Assembly (NCBI GenBank): GCA_949752745.1
Contig: OX457032.1
Coordinates: 9,165,271 to 9,229,270, forward strand
Origin: Protula sp. h YS-2021
Lineage: Eukaryota > Annelida > Polychaeta > Sabellida > Serpulidae
DNA: 64,000 nucleotides
Reading direction: 5' to 3'
Shown piece by piece: positions 12,201 to 24,433 of the stretch. Each line of letters begins with the position of its first letter. The stretch's first letter is position 1. The notes under the pieces are model-generated. The model saw only the letters and a list, made by a program, of their open reading frames with translations, did not search any database and was not told the DNA's origin. The translations under genes and the position numbers were made by a program.

Positions 12201-13610
12201 GACAGCACACTTTATGATAGTCGTGCCGATCGACAACACACTGTATGACAGTCGTTTCGAGAAACAGTACACTGTATGACAGTTGTGGCGTGGGACAGCA
12301 CACTGTATGACAGTCGTGGCGGGGGACAGCACTCTGTGTAACAGTCATGGCGAAGGAGAACACACTGTATGAAAGTCGTGGCAAGGGACAGCACACTGTA
12401 TGAGAGTCCTGACGAGGGACAGTACACTGTATGACAGTCGTGGCGAGGAACAGCACACTGGATGACTGTCGTGGCGAGGCACAGCAAACTGTATGATAAT
12501 CGTGGCGAGGGACAACACACTGCATGACAGTCGAGGCGAGGGACATCACACTGCATGACGGTCGTGACGACGGACAGTACACTGTATGACAGTCGTGGCG
12601 TGGGACAGCACACTGTATGACAGTCGTGGCGAGGGACAGCACACTGTATGACAGTCGTGTCGAGGGACAGCACACTGTATGACAGTCGTGTCGAGGGACA
12701 GCACACTGCATGACGGTCGTGGCGAGGGACAGCGCACTGCATGACAGTCGTGGCGAGGGACAGCACACTGCATGACGGTCGTGGCGAAGGACAGCACACT
12801 GTATGACGGTCGTGGCGAGGGACAGCACACTGTATGACAGTCGTGGCGAGGGACAGCACACTGCATGACGGTCATGGGGGGGACAACACACTGCATGACA
12901 GTTGTGGCATGGGACAAAACACTGCATGACAGTCATGGCGAGGGACAGCACACTGCATGACAGTCACGGCGAGGGACGACACACTGTATGTCAGTCGTGG
13001 CGAGGGACGACACACTGTATGACAGTCGTGTCGAGGGACGACACACTGTATGACAGTCGTGGCGAGGGACAGCACACAGTATGACAGTCGTGGCGAGGGA
13101 CGACACACTGTATGACAGTCGTGGCGAGGGACAGCACACTGTATGACAGTCGTGGCGAGGGACAGCACACTGTATGACAGTCGTGGCGAGTGACGACACA
13201 CTGTATGACAGTCGTGGCGTGGGACAGCGCACTGTATGACAGTTGTGACGTGGGACAGCACACTGTATGACAGTCGTGGCGAGGGACGACACACTGTATG
13301 ACAATCGTGGCGAGGGACGACACACTGTATGACAGTCGTGGCGAGGGACAGCACACTGTATGACAGTCGTGTCGAGGGACGACACACTGTATGACAGTCG
13401 TGGCGAGGGACGACACACTGTATGACAGTCGTGGCGAGGGACAGCACACTGTATGACAGTCGTGGCGAGGGACAGCACACTGTATGACAGTCGCGGCGAG
13501 GGACGACACACTGTATGACAGTCGTGGCGAGGGACAGCACACTGTATGACAGTTGTGGCGTGGGACAGCACACTGTATGACTTTCGTAGCGAGTAACAGT
13601 ACATTATATC
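9240..13610. repeat. 4.4-kb array of a 31-bp minisatellite, about 140 copies
   Basis: The unit reads GACAGTCGTGGCGAGGGACA on the plus strand, followed by GCACACTGTAT, 31 bp in total. Frequent variants are GTGTCGAGG, GACGGTCG and CTGCATGAC. Phase is kept almost perfectly: the variant word GTAGCGTSGG begins at 9,494, 9,773, 10,238 and 10,393, spacings of exactly 9, 15 and 5 units. A variant with ATTATATGATAG recurs at 9,263, 10,565 (42 units later) and 11,961 (45 units plus one base); an extra base is visible near 11,128. All three minus frames stay open for hundreds of codons because 31 = 3 x 10 + 1 and no minus-strand stop occurs in the unit. I do not call these frames genes. Confidence 0.97.
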
Positions 13611-14578
13611 ATAATGTTCTGTTTCTTTGCATACCTAACTTCAAACAAAATGCAACTCTTAGAGAACTGGCATATGTTTATTTACAAACAACAGACACAT
13701 TACCATTCACACACATGATAACGCCTGACGTCTAACCCATGGACACTACCAGGTGTTGTGATCCCTGTTATCTCACTCGCCTATTTGTTTTGTTTAGGAA
13801 TCGGGAGCAGCAATTAGAGGAATAAACATTGTTTTAATCAAGTCAACATTTATATGTAGCTCTAAATTGTCTTTTTTCAGCATGAAATGTGATAAATATC
13901 TATCAGTATCAAATTTAACTGGATATTATTATTCACAACTAAACAATCAACAAAACTACCGGTACATATTTCTTGCATTGTGCTATAGATTTAACTAGTT
14001 TAATAGGGCACTGCTAACTACAACTCATAAATTAAAATATGCAGAATATTTAATGATATATCGGAATGACGTCATGCTGGAGAATGCACAGACACCTTCA
14101 CAGATACAGATGGGATATTCCTCGAAAAGACTCTGGCTCGTGCGACACAAATGACGTCATGCTGAAGAATGCGCAAAAACCTTTACAGATACAGATCGGA
14201 TATTATTCGAAAAGACCGGATCGTACTCCACAAAATGAAGAAGTCAAATGTTAAAACATGGGGTCAGTTCTTCCACGGCTAACGCATAAATTCAACACAA
14301 GGATTCCATCATGTATTATATTATTACTATTGTGTTTCATATATTCTGTTACTATTTTTCAGGCATTGTGCTCTCATGTATTACACTTTCTTGTATCGTC
14401 CAGTTGCTGTGATTGTTCGGCCTTATAGAGAGGGCTGAATTGTTCAGTCGTTACTCTTAAATCTTATATCTGTGATGTTTTTCGCTGACGGCAGGGAGAA
14501 ATAAGCAGAGAAATGGGCGAGTTCTCGCATCCACCACACTCGCTTTGGATGTTTGATGTTCTGTACAAATACCGGTTA
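13611..14578. other. No gene seen; one 85-bp direct duplication
   Basis: Two direct copies of a roughly 65-bp segment starting TGACGTCATGCTG lie at 14,067 and 14,152. The last exon of the tetraspanin gene could in principle lie here, but I found no transmembrane-coding exon on the minus strand. Confidence 0.5.
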
Positions 14579-14910
14579 CACTGACACGTGGGCACGCACA
14601 ACACAAAAGTGACGAATTGACACGTGGGCCCGCACAACACAAAAGTGACGAATTGACACGTGGGCCCGCACAACACAAAAGTGACGAATTGACACGTGGG
14701 CACGCACAACACAAAAGTGACAAATTGACACGTGGGCACGCACAACACAAAAGTGACGAATTGACACGTGGGCCCGCACAACACAAAAGTGACGAATTGA
14801 CACGTGGGCACGCACAACACAAAAGTGACAAATTGACACGTGGCCACGCACAACACAAAAGTGACGAATTGACACGTGGTCACGCACAACACAAAAGTGA
14901 CAATGACAAC
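14579..14910. repeat. 36-bp minisatellite, about 9 copies
   Basis: The unit begins GACACGTGGGCACGCACAAC and then reads ACAAAAGTGACGAATT. It contains the E-box palindrome CACGTG once per unit. Thirty-six is divisible by three, so both strands have frames with a 12-residue repeat (plus: TRGHAQHKSDEL). The frames end just beyond the array, and I treat them as artefacts. Confidence 0.95.
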
Positions 14911-14945
14911 ACTATACAGAACCGGATACAACTGTTTAGTTTGTG

Positions 14946-15718
14946 GCAGGGCGGTATCCAGACATCTCGCATCTGGACATCTCGCATCTGACAACTCGCA
15001 TCTGGACATCTCGCATCTGGACATCTCGCATCTGGACATCTCGCACCCAAATGAAAAAGTGGACATCTCGCATCCGTGATTTTGGTCTGCTTTTAAGGGG
15101 GAACTTTAACACTGTGTTTGGGAAACTTCATACAGAAAATAAATTACAGGGGTTTCCAACATGTAAGTTATTTGAGTAAAAATACATTATAAGCGAGATT
15201 TTGTGCTTGACGATATTAACAGGGGTTTCCAAAATGTAAGTTATTTGAGTAAATCAACTGAAAAAACTCAGTTCAGTTTACGGAGTAATTCAAGAGTTAG
15301 ACTTACATTTGTACTCAGTGAATGCCATAGTGAGTAGTTCAACGTTCGGTGCAGCGCGAATCCACATATGCTAATCCCTCGAAAGAGGCACTTAAAAGCA
15401 TGAAGAATTTAATGAACGTGCGGCGGATCAGTATTAAGAATGAATCCACATCCACTAATCCCAGTGGTCTATTCAATTTTTAAAAATTTATCTTTGATGC
15501 ACGGTTTGGAAGGGAAACTCTTTGTGATGACCCTCGCAGTAAAGTACAGTGTCAAAGTACACTAAGTAAAATGATTACCACCTACCCCCCATCCCCCCCC
15601 CCCCACCGCCAAAACACAATGATAAATCAAGCAAAAAATCATGGATGCGAGATGTCCATTTTTTCATTTGGATGCGAGATGTCCAGATGCCAGATGTCGC
15701 GGATTCGGCAGGGCCTAA
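14946..15718. mobile_element. Inverted-repeat-bounded element with expanded 15-bp repeat in one arm
   Basis: The left arm (about 14,946-15,085) contains seven copies of GACATCTCGCATCTG, then a spacer with CCAAATGAAAAAGTGG and a last copy. The right arm (about 15,640-15,718) is its reverse complement with only three to four copies and the same spacer. Between them, a segment containing GGGGTTTCCAAMATGTAAG occurs twice (15,149 and 15,222), and a C-run lies at 15,594-15,603. No protein is encoded. Outer ends are approximate; the superfamily is unknown. Confidence 0.55.
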
Positions 15719-16478
15719 CGTCACAAGCACAAATCCTTCATGTCTTCGAGTGAAAGACACTTTCTTAGGGGTGGATGATATCAATTTGTGAGTAATTTCG
15801 AAACATGACACTTAAAGCAATACTTTTGCATTTAATAATTGCAATACTACATCAACATATTTTAATAATGTTTTTTTTTCTGCTCTTAAAGTTGCAAAAG
15901 GTACAAAAAAGTGAAGCGGCATTCTTGGGAGTGCAGAGTTCACGACTGAACAGGGTTGGATTCTTCGTTGTTCCGACGCCTGTGCATTCCCACATACTCC
16001 GGTCATACGTACTGGTAATCTCCATGCGCGTTTTTCCTCAGAGCGCATGCGCATATCACGCCCAACAACTAAAACAACGACAACAACAACACAACGTCAA
16101 AAGCAAAGAACAACAGTGAAAACAAATGAGCGAGGACTAAAAAAGGCGACAGAAAATCATCAACACAAGCTTTAAACAGCATGCCGAAGCCCTGGGCTAC
16201 AGCGAACTTTCGGTTTTGCATCGAGTGTCGCTAAACCGCAGACAATTCTTGCATAATCTTTTGACCCTAAGTCTCTTACATTTATGAAAAACAGACAAGC
16301 ATTTCCACCACAGCCAAATGTTCATAAACGGAAAGTAATAAAACGAAATGCACGTGTTTACATTTGTTTACATTCCACAAAATGCACGTGTTTGAACTTG
16401 TTGGCATTCCACAAAATGCGCCCGAACAATTAAATGGCATCTCGAGTGGAATGGTTCTGTATTAACATGAAAGCTTAC
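15719..16478. other. Tetraspanin intron or 3' flank; no exon recognised
   Basis: Direct repeats of TTCCACAAAATGCACGTGTT and variants lie at 16,345-16,415. The minus frame at 16,054-15,812 encodes no transmembrane helix, so it is not the missing last tetraspanin exon. Nothing else is supported. Confidence 0.45.
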
Positions 16479-16562
16479 GAGGATAGCAGCCAGTCCGAAC
16501 GACACGCCGATGATTATGTCTGCGTTGCTCTTCACCCAGTCGTGAAGGGTTGGATGGCATCC
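16479..16562 (-). CDS. Tetraspanin exon: last loop cysteine and start of TM4
   Basis: This 84-nt, 28-codon exon begins after a TTTGACAG acceptor and ends at a GTAAGC donor, both phase 0. It starts with Gly-Cys (GCHPTLHDWVKSNADI), giving the final conserved cysteine of the large extracellular loop. It ends inside the fourth membrane helix (IIIGVSFGLAAIL). The remainder of TM4 and the cytoplasmic tail must be in a further exon, which I could not find between here and the 31-bp array at 13,610. Confidence 0.88.
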
Positions 16563-16763
16563 CTGTCAAATCAATCAGAGTGTGCCGATTTCCTCTACGC
16601 GCTCATTCAGACGTCAAGACACTTCAGCAATCGACTTCAACATTTCCAAACACTTCTCTCCTTCCCACTGGTTTTATAACCTTCCTTCAACCCAACTTTG
16701 AAACAAGCCGTACTAAATGTTTCCTTTTTCTTTTTCATACATTCACATAATTGACATACAAAC

Positions 16764-16895
16764 CTTCGTGTGTAAGAAATCACTGCTGCTGGCGTGACGA
16801 GTGGCATCCCTGTAGCATTTCTGAGCGTCCACGGGCTTCGGATTTTTCGGATCATCGTTCTTCAACACACAGCAGGTGTCCGGAACGGATTGACC
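16764..16895 (-). CDS. Tetraspanin exon: PxxCC part of the large extracellular loop
   Basis: This 132-nt, 44-codon exon has acceptor TTTTCTAG and donor GTTTGT, phase 0 at both ends. It contains SVPDTCCVLKNDD, matching the PxSCC signature of tetraspanin large loops, and a further cysteine in DAQKCYRDA. Together with the CCG exon and the GC exon this gives six loop cysteines, the six-cysteine arrangement typical of CD63/CD9-like members. Confidence 0.92.
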
Positions 16896-17581
16896 CTAGA
16901 AAAGTTTCACGGTATGGTGCGCGGACAGGAAGGAAGAGTAACTGAAGTGAAGAAGAGAAAGTCCTCTTTCTCGACTCACTTTTAAGAGTAACGGCGATCT
17001 TTTAATTTTCTCATTGTCGGGGCTGAACAACGTTTTTATTTTTGAAAATTTCGATGACTCTGCATCGGCCATTTTTTCTTCCAAAATATGGTTAAATGGT
17101 TCCGAAATCGTTTTGTGACGGAACACCAATATTATCATTTACAATTTGCTATTTTAAAAGGCTCAAAGTATTGCTTTTACCAAAACCATGCCAGCGCCGA
17201 AGGCGCGAGAGCAACTTTTTAAAGATAAATTTCTCATTTGAAATTGGCTGGTATCTTGTTTAAACCAGAACTGGGTCACTACTGTTATTTGCGATTTGAG
17301 TCCAGCGGTCAGAGAATGAGAAACAATGTCAAAATGGTACATTGCTACTACCGGTGCTGTGTACGTCATTACGTCATTTCGTCATTGTATGGGGCTCTGG
17401 TTTAAAAGGCCAACAATTTATGGCTTACTCTTTTTTTCTTTTTGCTTCTCATAATTCCATTCATTTGCCTTATTTAGGATCCCTTGGGTTATTTTTAAAC
17501 TGTGAGACCAGACTATAAATGTTATTTTCGTCTTTAAAGTAACATGGTTTTAAGCTGACGTAGATAAATGTTTAAGCTTAC

Positions 17582-17650
17582 AGCGGTGGCGTTAGCCTTC
17601 CACTTGCTCGTTTCCCAGTCAGCTGGGTTGCTGGCGCCACAGCATTTCAG
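17582..17650 (-). CDS. Tetraspanin exon: CCG motif
   Basis: This 69-nt, 23-codon exon has acceptor TGCATTTTAG and donor GTAAGC, phase 0. It encodes LKCCGASNPADWETSKW; the CCG followed by a DW pair is the hallmark of the tetraspanin large extracellular loop. NAT near its end is a possible N-glycosylation site. Confidence 0.93.
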
Positions 17651-17877
17651 CTAAAATGCAAACATTCAATCAATTATAAAATAATGGAAACTCACAAAAT
17701 TCTTCTGCTGTTTGGAGTAACTTGAAGATTTGTATAATGGCACAGCTAACTAAAACAATCGACGCTGTGACTGTATATATAACTCTATATAATTGCATAT
17801 CACTGTATATAACTGTATAGAACTGTATAATACTCTATATATTTCATTCGTTCAGATACTGAATACTGAGTACTTAC

Positions 17878-17982
17878 ATCAACCTGCATGAAATTCCACG
17901 TGTTTGTCAGATCTTCATAGCCCGGTTGTCCATACTTATTCTGTACTGTATCATTCATGGACTCTGCCAAACCCTTTCCGAT
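17878..17982 (-). CDS. Tetraspanin exon: first half of the large extracellular loop
   Basis: This 105-nt, 35-codon exon has acceptor TTGCTCTTTCAG and donor GTAAGTAC, phase 0. It encodes the helical start of the loop (IGKGLAESMNDTVQNKYG) and the TNTWNFMQVD segment that normally leads into LKCCG of the next exon. An inverted-repeat element (18,049-18,650) begins only 66 bp upstream of this acceptor. Confidence 0.9.
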
Positions 17983-18048
17983 CTGAAAGAGCAATCCAAA
18001 TTTGGCCAAATGATAGGGGTGTTCCCTTGATCACCAGGGACGGTGGTA

Positions 18049-18650
18049 CCCAGCAAACAACCGACGTCTTTTTTTGGTTGAAAAAATGTTGGATTTTGGT
18101 CGCGACGACTTCACAACCATATTCTGACCTATTACCCCGAAACCCGACTTTATTATGACGTCGAGGCGCCGTCGGTTTTCTGACGTCATTCCGACGTTGC
18201 AAAAACGACCAAAAAGCGATGAACATTATTATCGCTCACCGGAAATTGAAGTCATTTTGAAAAAGAGGAAGAAAAAACGTAATTTTTACATGAAAATTTT
18301 AGAATTTTGATGGCGCGTCGGTATTTTTCTTCCTAGATTGTAAAAATGTACATGGAAAATGCTTTCGTATATATTTCACAACAGCAGTTGAATGATTAAT
18401 TATCTATCTATTATATAACTCTAGTCAGTTTCAGGTCGGAATCCGACGTCGGTTCCAATTTCATATACAACCTAAAACCCACTTAATTCCGACGTCGGAA
18501 TTGGGTCGGAACCCGACGTCATTCTGACGTTGAAAACCCGACGTCGGTTCCATTTGATATACAACCAAAACCGGCACGTCAGTCCGACGTCGGAAACGTC
18601 GGGTCCCGACGTCGACCCGACGTCATTCTGACGTCTTAATGTTTGCTGGG
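18049..18650 (-). mobile_element. Non-autonomous inverted-repeat element, CCCAGCAAAC ends (copy 2)
   Basis: A 602-bp inverted copy of the element at 5,721-6,278, with the same perfect 10-bp ends and TA on both sides. It keeps an extra CGACGT-rich stretch near its right end. It lies in a tetraspanin intron. The 92-codon minus frame at 18,226-17,951 runs through it into exon sequence and is not a gene on its own. Confidence 0.8.
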
Positions 18651-19588
18651 TAGGAGCAACAAAAAAACACAACATTTAAGCTGCAGCCGCATGGTGCATT
18701 CTCCCGGCGCATTGAATCTCGGACAAAAGCTACACGCGAAATCAGCACTGAACATTACACCTGAGTCGCAACCAAAAAGGCAATTTTTCCCAGTCAAATC
18801 AATGTCTTTGAATTAACGTTGAAGAAACGTGCGATAAACAACATTTTTGTATCGTTCAATAGACGTTTGAACATTGACAGCTAAATTAAATTAAATTTGG
18901 TTGTGACTGATCACGATCACAGATCAATATTCAATCAGATCATCGCCAATATCGGACGGAAGCCATGGCAGCCCAGCAAACGATTTTTTCTATATCTCAT
19001 CTGTTACCTCTCTGAATCTCGCTTTGATCAGTTTCAGAACAGTTTTTGTGTTGAAACTGGTCTAAAACTAGTCTTTTTAAAAGATTCTAACTTATAGACG
19101 AGATTGTCATTAATTACTTGAAATGAAACTGGTCCAAATCCCGTCTTTACAAAATAGACTAATTCTAGACGAGTTTTTTTTTGTAAATTGTATTGGTGCA
19201 TTATGAAAATTATTAGAACATTATGAAAATCAGTATTATTGATTGCCCTGTATTGGAGCGTCGTTGGAAACCATATGTACTAACTACCGTTTTCCGTGTA
19301 TTGGGGCGTCATTTTACGATATTGAAATGATATTCTATGTAATAAATGTAATTTAAGTGTTATATAAGTCAATTTAAAATGCCAAAATTCGTAGTGAAAA
19401 AAACTTTTGGGACCAACTAGAAATGTTTTATGGCCCAGTTTTATCGTTAGCCGTAGTGAGACACGAGAATTTCCGGGGCGCGTGCCTTTTTCCAGCATAC
19501 TCGCTGCCTCTCTCCCTCCCCAGTCCATGGAATTTTGTTTATAAGAAAGTCCAGCATTTTTATAAGCAAACCAAGTATTTGTACTTAC
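18651..19588. other. Tetraspanin intron; fragment of a dispersed repeat
   Basis: 18,885-18,970 resembles the sequence surrounding the hAT-like MITE at 47.6-48.5 kb (TTTGGTTGTGA, then ACAGATCAATAT) and represents the uninterrupted site. The rest shows related words such as GTCTAAAACTAGTC and AGACGAG but no exon. Confidence 0.55.
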
Positions 19589-19663
19589 GTCTTTGCGAAA
19601 AACTGCTGCAGTGATACCGGCTGCTATTTGTATTACCAGAATGATAGCAAGTACAACTGCATA
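19589..19663 (-). CDS. Tetraspanin exon: third transmembrane helix
   Basis: This 75-nt, 25-codon exon is flanked by acceptor TATATCTTTCCAG and donor GTAAGTAC, phase 0. It encodes one hydrophobic helix, YAVVLAIILVIQIAAGITAA, followed by VFRKD, as expected for TM3. It is too short to be noticed by ORF length alone; splice sites and phase identify it. Confidence 0.92.
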
Positions 19664-20039
19664 CTGGAAAGATATAAAAAAAGATTCAATTCCCTCTATG
19701 CATACTTTGGTAAATGTTCAACTCGTGCTAACATTCCAATGTCGGGTTTTGTTTCGTTTAGGGCACAAACAAAACATAATCAGTTTAACACAGGTTATTA
19801 TTTTTCGGTCAATGGGTAGGGTAGAGGGCGGCTGCAGAGGGCGAACTGTAAGCGGAGGGGCACATCGTTGATATTTAGCAACAAAGATTTACTTGTGGCG
19901 AATAAATGTCACCTCGGATTTACATAATATGTACATGGAAAACCGAAACCACGCCCTGATAAATATCTCAAATTAACAATCCGTGCAATGCTTAATCGCA
20001 GCCTGGTAATCGTAGCAGTGGAATGAGACAACACGTTTG
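19664..20039. other. Tetraspanin intron; nothing recognised
   Basis: This stretch continues the intron upstream of the TM3 exon. Short open frames here lack splice signals and similarity that I can recognise. Confidence 0.45.
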
Positions 20040-20118
20040 GCAATCATGCAAGTAATGACAACACACAAGCATGCAAGTAATGACAACACACAAGCATGCA
20101 AGTAATGACAACACACAA
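20040..20118. repeat. 25-bp tandem repeat, three copies
   Basis: The unit is GCAAGTAATGACAACACACA followed by AGCAT, nearly identical between copies, inside a tetraspanin intron. Confidence 0.9.
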
Positions 20119-20207
20119 GCACTCGAAGTACTGTGGCGGGGCAGAGGTCCATGCTCTTCTGCTCGATTCGCAAGTCGATAATTTCGGTTGGCGCTGTATT
20201 TTTGGGA

Positions 20208-20460
20208 GTATTATACAGAGTATAAACATGGAGTATATACATGGAATGTACACATGCAGAATACACACAGAGTATAAACATGGACTATACACATGAAGTA
20301 TACACATAGAGTATACACATGGAATATACACATAGAGTGTACACATGGAGTATACACATGAAGAATGCACATAGAGTATACATATAGGGTACACACATGA
20401 CACATGTATACGTATATGTGTGTGTATATAGTATACACGTAGAGTATACACATAGATTAT
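20208..20460. repeat. 13-bp minisatellite, about 19 copies
   Basis: The unit is TACACATGGAGTA with variants TACACATAGAGTA and TACACATGGAATA. All three minus frames are open across it (13 leaves remainder 1 on division by 3), giving false Tyr/Cys/His-rich ORFs. Confidence 0.9.
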
Positions 20461-20478
20461 AACCTGACACATGTACAC

Positions 20479-20480
<2 letters not shown>

Positions 20481-20570
<90 letters not shown>
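20481..20570. repeat. (AT)n microsatellite left of tandem elements
   Basis: About 90 bp of pure AT dinucleotide directly abut the first palindrome-rich element at 20,571. A matching AT tract lies to the right of the second copy. Confidence 0.97.
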
Positions 20571-20573
<3 letters not shown>

Positions 20574-21931
20574 ACAGCGAATCTGTAAAACCAGCGAATC
20601 TATAGATTCGCTGAAAATTTCAGCGAATCTGTAGATTCGCTGACTCACTTAGCGAATCTGTAGATTCGCTGAAAATTTTCAGCGAATCTACAGATTCGCT
20701 GGTTTTTCACCTTTAAAATTATACAGATTCGCTGAAATTGCCTGACCAGTCATCTTTACCGACAGGATTACTTGTGTTGGGTGATATTTGAAATTTAATT
20801 GCTTTTATGTGACTTCTTTACTCCAGAGGTGCTTTACACAATTTTTCTTGTATTTTGGGAATGTGATATATTGCCGTCGGAACATTAAAATCACACATAT
20901 TTTTATTTAACTAGCTTTAAAATGCATTGTTGAAATGCGAATTTCTCGTCTCAAATGAAAAAAACAGTATTGGAAAGCGTTCGAAAATATTTGCTATCAA
21001 TATTCGCAAATGCTTAAATTAAGTTTCTTGTTTTTTTGTTTTTTTGTTTTTTTTTTGGGGGGGGGGGGAGGATATGTTGCAATCGGAACTTTTGAAATTA
21101 CACATATTTTTTATTTAACTAGCTTTAAAATGCATTGTTGAAATGCAAATTTCTAGTCTCACATGAAAAACAATATTGGAAAGCGTTCGAAAATATTTGC
21201 TATCAATATTCACAAAGGCTTAAGTTTCTCTCTTTGTGTTATCGTCTTTCATAAAAGTGATCACTGCAGATCATAATACTATTGTTTCTAAATAAATTGC
21301 AATCATTGCTCCCCTTCTGGGTATCAAATTGCTATTTGCCAAATTGCAATTATTTTTCTGTGAGTGCAACACAAAAATCTCTTCACCTCCGGGTGATATA
21401 AATTGCAATTGAATTACGATAAGCTTATCCAATCAGTGTTAATTTTCGATGCTCCGCATACTCATAGTTTAATTTAACAGATACTGATAGGACAAGGACT
21501 TCAACGAATAGAAACTTTATTCCGGTGTTGAAAGCATACAATTGCTGTATTTTCATCAAATGACCAAAAAACCTCAGCTACTTGAAATGAGTTAATAGCA
21601 ATGAAAACAGAGAATGAAGCCCGATTTTAATATATTTCCTTCACACAAACCATGAAAAAGGTGTGTAAAATACATCTGGACTAACGTAATCACTCAAAAG
21701 CACTTAAAGGTCAAATAGTAGCGAAAACAAGTGATCATGTCGGTAAAGATGGCCGATCAGGCAATTTCAGCGAATCTGTATAATTTTTTAGGTGAAAAAC
21801 CAGCGAATCTGTAGATTCGCTGAAAATTTTCAGCGAATCTACAGATTCGCTAAGTGAGTCAGCGAATCTACAGATTCGCTGAAATTTTCAGCGAATCTAT
21901 AGATTCGCTGGTTTTACAGATTCGCTGTAAC
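20571..21931. mobile_element. Palindrome-rich inverted-repeat element, tandem copy 1
   Basis: The 1,361-bp unit begins GTTACAGCGAATCTGTAAAA and ends with the complement. Each terminal region of about 190 bp is built from several copies of CAGCGAATCTRYAGATTCGC and its complement, so it can fold into successive hairpins. The terminal regions are inverted copies of each other. The middle carries a roughly 200-bp segment twice in direct orientation (about 20,860-21,000 and 21,065-21,220), split by a T/G run. No transposase is encoded. Flanking TA repeats suggest TA-targeted insertion. Confidence 0.85.
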
Positions 21932-21939
21932 ATATATAT

Positions 21940-23308
<1,369 letters not shown>

Positions 23309-23326
23309 GTACGTACATATATACAC

Positions 23327-23602
23327 GCGACATTTGTGACATATTTGTCAAAATGTGGAATGTTTGTGACAAATTTGACATAGTTGTGATATAAATGTGG
23401 CATATTTGTGACAAATTTGCGACATAACTGTGACCTATTTGGAACACATTTTTGACATGACTGTGACATATTTGTGACATATTTTTAACATAAGTGTGAC
23501 ATATTTATGAAAATTACGGACACATTTGTGACATAACTGTGACAAATTTCGGACACATTTGTGACATAACTGTGACGTATTTGTGACATAATTATCAGTA
23601 TT
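23327..23602. repeat. Irregular short tandem repeat of the GTGACATATTT type
   Basis: Words GTGACATATTT, GTGACATAACT and GTGACAAATTT alternate across the segment, which ends about 30 bp from the donor site of the tetraspanin exon at 23,636. Confidence 0.8.
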
Positions 23603-23635
23603 ACTTAGCCCTGTGTCTCTATGGCTTATACTCAC

Positions 23636-23845
23636 GGTCATGAGGAGGCAACTGCTTTCCCGGAATGCACCGCAACATCCACAGAAGCTGATGAGGGCAG
23701 CCACAGCCCCTACTACGATGATAATGATACAAGAAGCCCGGATGACGCCCTCCGACTCCTCATTCTTGATGATGTCAAAGTACTTCCTGGCAGTATCATC
23801 CACAAGTACCCAGATGCCGACGGCGAAGAGGGCAATACCCGCGAG
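23636..23845 (-). CDS. Tetraspanin exon: TM1 end, small loop, TM2
   Basis: Tetraspanins are four-pass membrane scaffold proteins that organise receptors and integrins in the plasma membrane and endosomes. This 210-nt, 70-codon exon runs from acceptor GTGGGTTTGCAG to donor GTGAGT, phase 0. It encodes LAGIALFAVGIWVLVDD (rest of TM1), a small extracellular loop, and CIIIIVVGAVAALISFCGCC with GAFRESSCLL, the TM2 and juxtamembrane cysteines typical of the family. The six recovered exons total 225 codons; family members are usually 230-300. The initiating exon (Met and start of TM1) lies upstream, above 23,845, and was not found. The intron next to it holds a 17-bp repeat at 23,924-24,062. The specific subfamily cannot be named. 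Confidence 0.93.
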
Positions 23846-23923
23846 CTGCAAACCCACACAACCACAGCGTCATTCAAACATGTGCTGCGAACTGACAGTA
23901 AAACATACAGCAGAACCCCGGGA

Positions 23924-24062
23924 CCATGTGGCAAATGTTACCAAGTGGCAAATGGTACCAAGTGGCCAATAGGACATGTGGTAAATGGGATCATGTGGCA
24001 AATGGGGCCATGTGACAAATCGGAACACGTGACAAATCGTACCATGCGGCAAATCGGACCAC
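23924..24062. repeat. 17-bp tandem repeat, about 8 copies
   Basis: The unit is about ACCATGTGGCAAATGGG, degenerate, and lies in the intron just upstream of the TM1-TM2 exon of the tetraspanin gene. Confidence 0.8.
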
Positions 24063-24433
24063 CTCGCACCAACAGTGCTAATGTTTTAGTAGCCCCTTTT
24101 AATTGTTTTCTATTATAAGGAACCCCACAAATTGGACGACCTTGGAAATCCGGCCGTTTTAGTTCGGCCCGCCAGACGGACCTTAATCCAGACGTTTATT
24201 TAAGCAAACCCGCATGAGGCCACGATCAATATACCGAGTAAGCATCCCGAACTGAAGGCGCTGTATATTTGACAGCTGCATGCCCTGTGTGTCCAGGTGT
24301 GAACTGACTGGACCATCCCTTTGACAAAATGCACACAGCAACTGATGTCCTACCGCTCTCTGTTCAGCAAAAGACATGAAATCCAGTGAGAAAATTAAGT
24401 AGGACGACAAGTAAGACTGAACTAACGCGGGTC
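24063..24433. other. No gene seen; tetraspanin upstream intron or flank
   Basis: The minus frame at 24,461-24,183 has no hydrophobic helix or splice context expected of the missing tetraspanin first exon. Nothing else is recognised. Confidence 0.4.

Noticed and set aside
9221..13604. Several long minus-strand ORFs (up to 595 codons) rich in Cys, His and Arg
   Set aside because: They are translations of the 31-bp tandem repeat in all three frames; no start context, domain or non-repeat extension supports a protein.
9240..13610. CRISPR-like regular repeats
   Set aside because: The units are contiguous with no unique spacers, and the window is from an animal genome.
15812..16054. 80-codon minus ORF downstream of the TM4-start exon
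   Set aside because: It is basic, without a hydrophobic start, so it cannot complete TM4.
16130..16230. Candidate last tetraspanin exon on the minus strand (CCCAGGGCTTCGGCATGC)
   Set aside because: The phase-0 frame is hydrophobic but lacks a proper pyrimidine tract and does not resemble a TM4 end.
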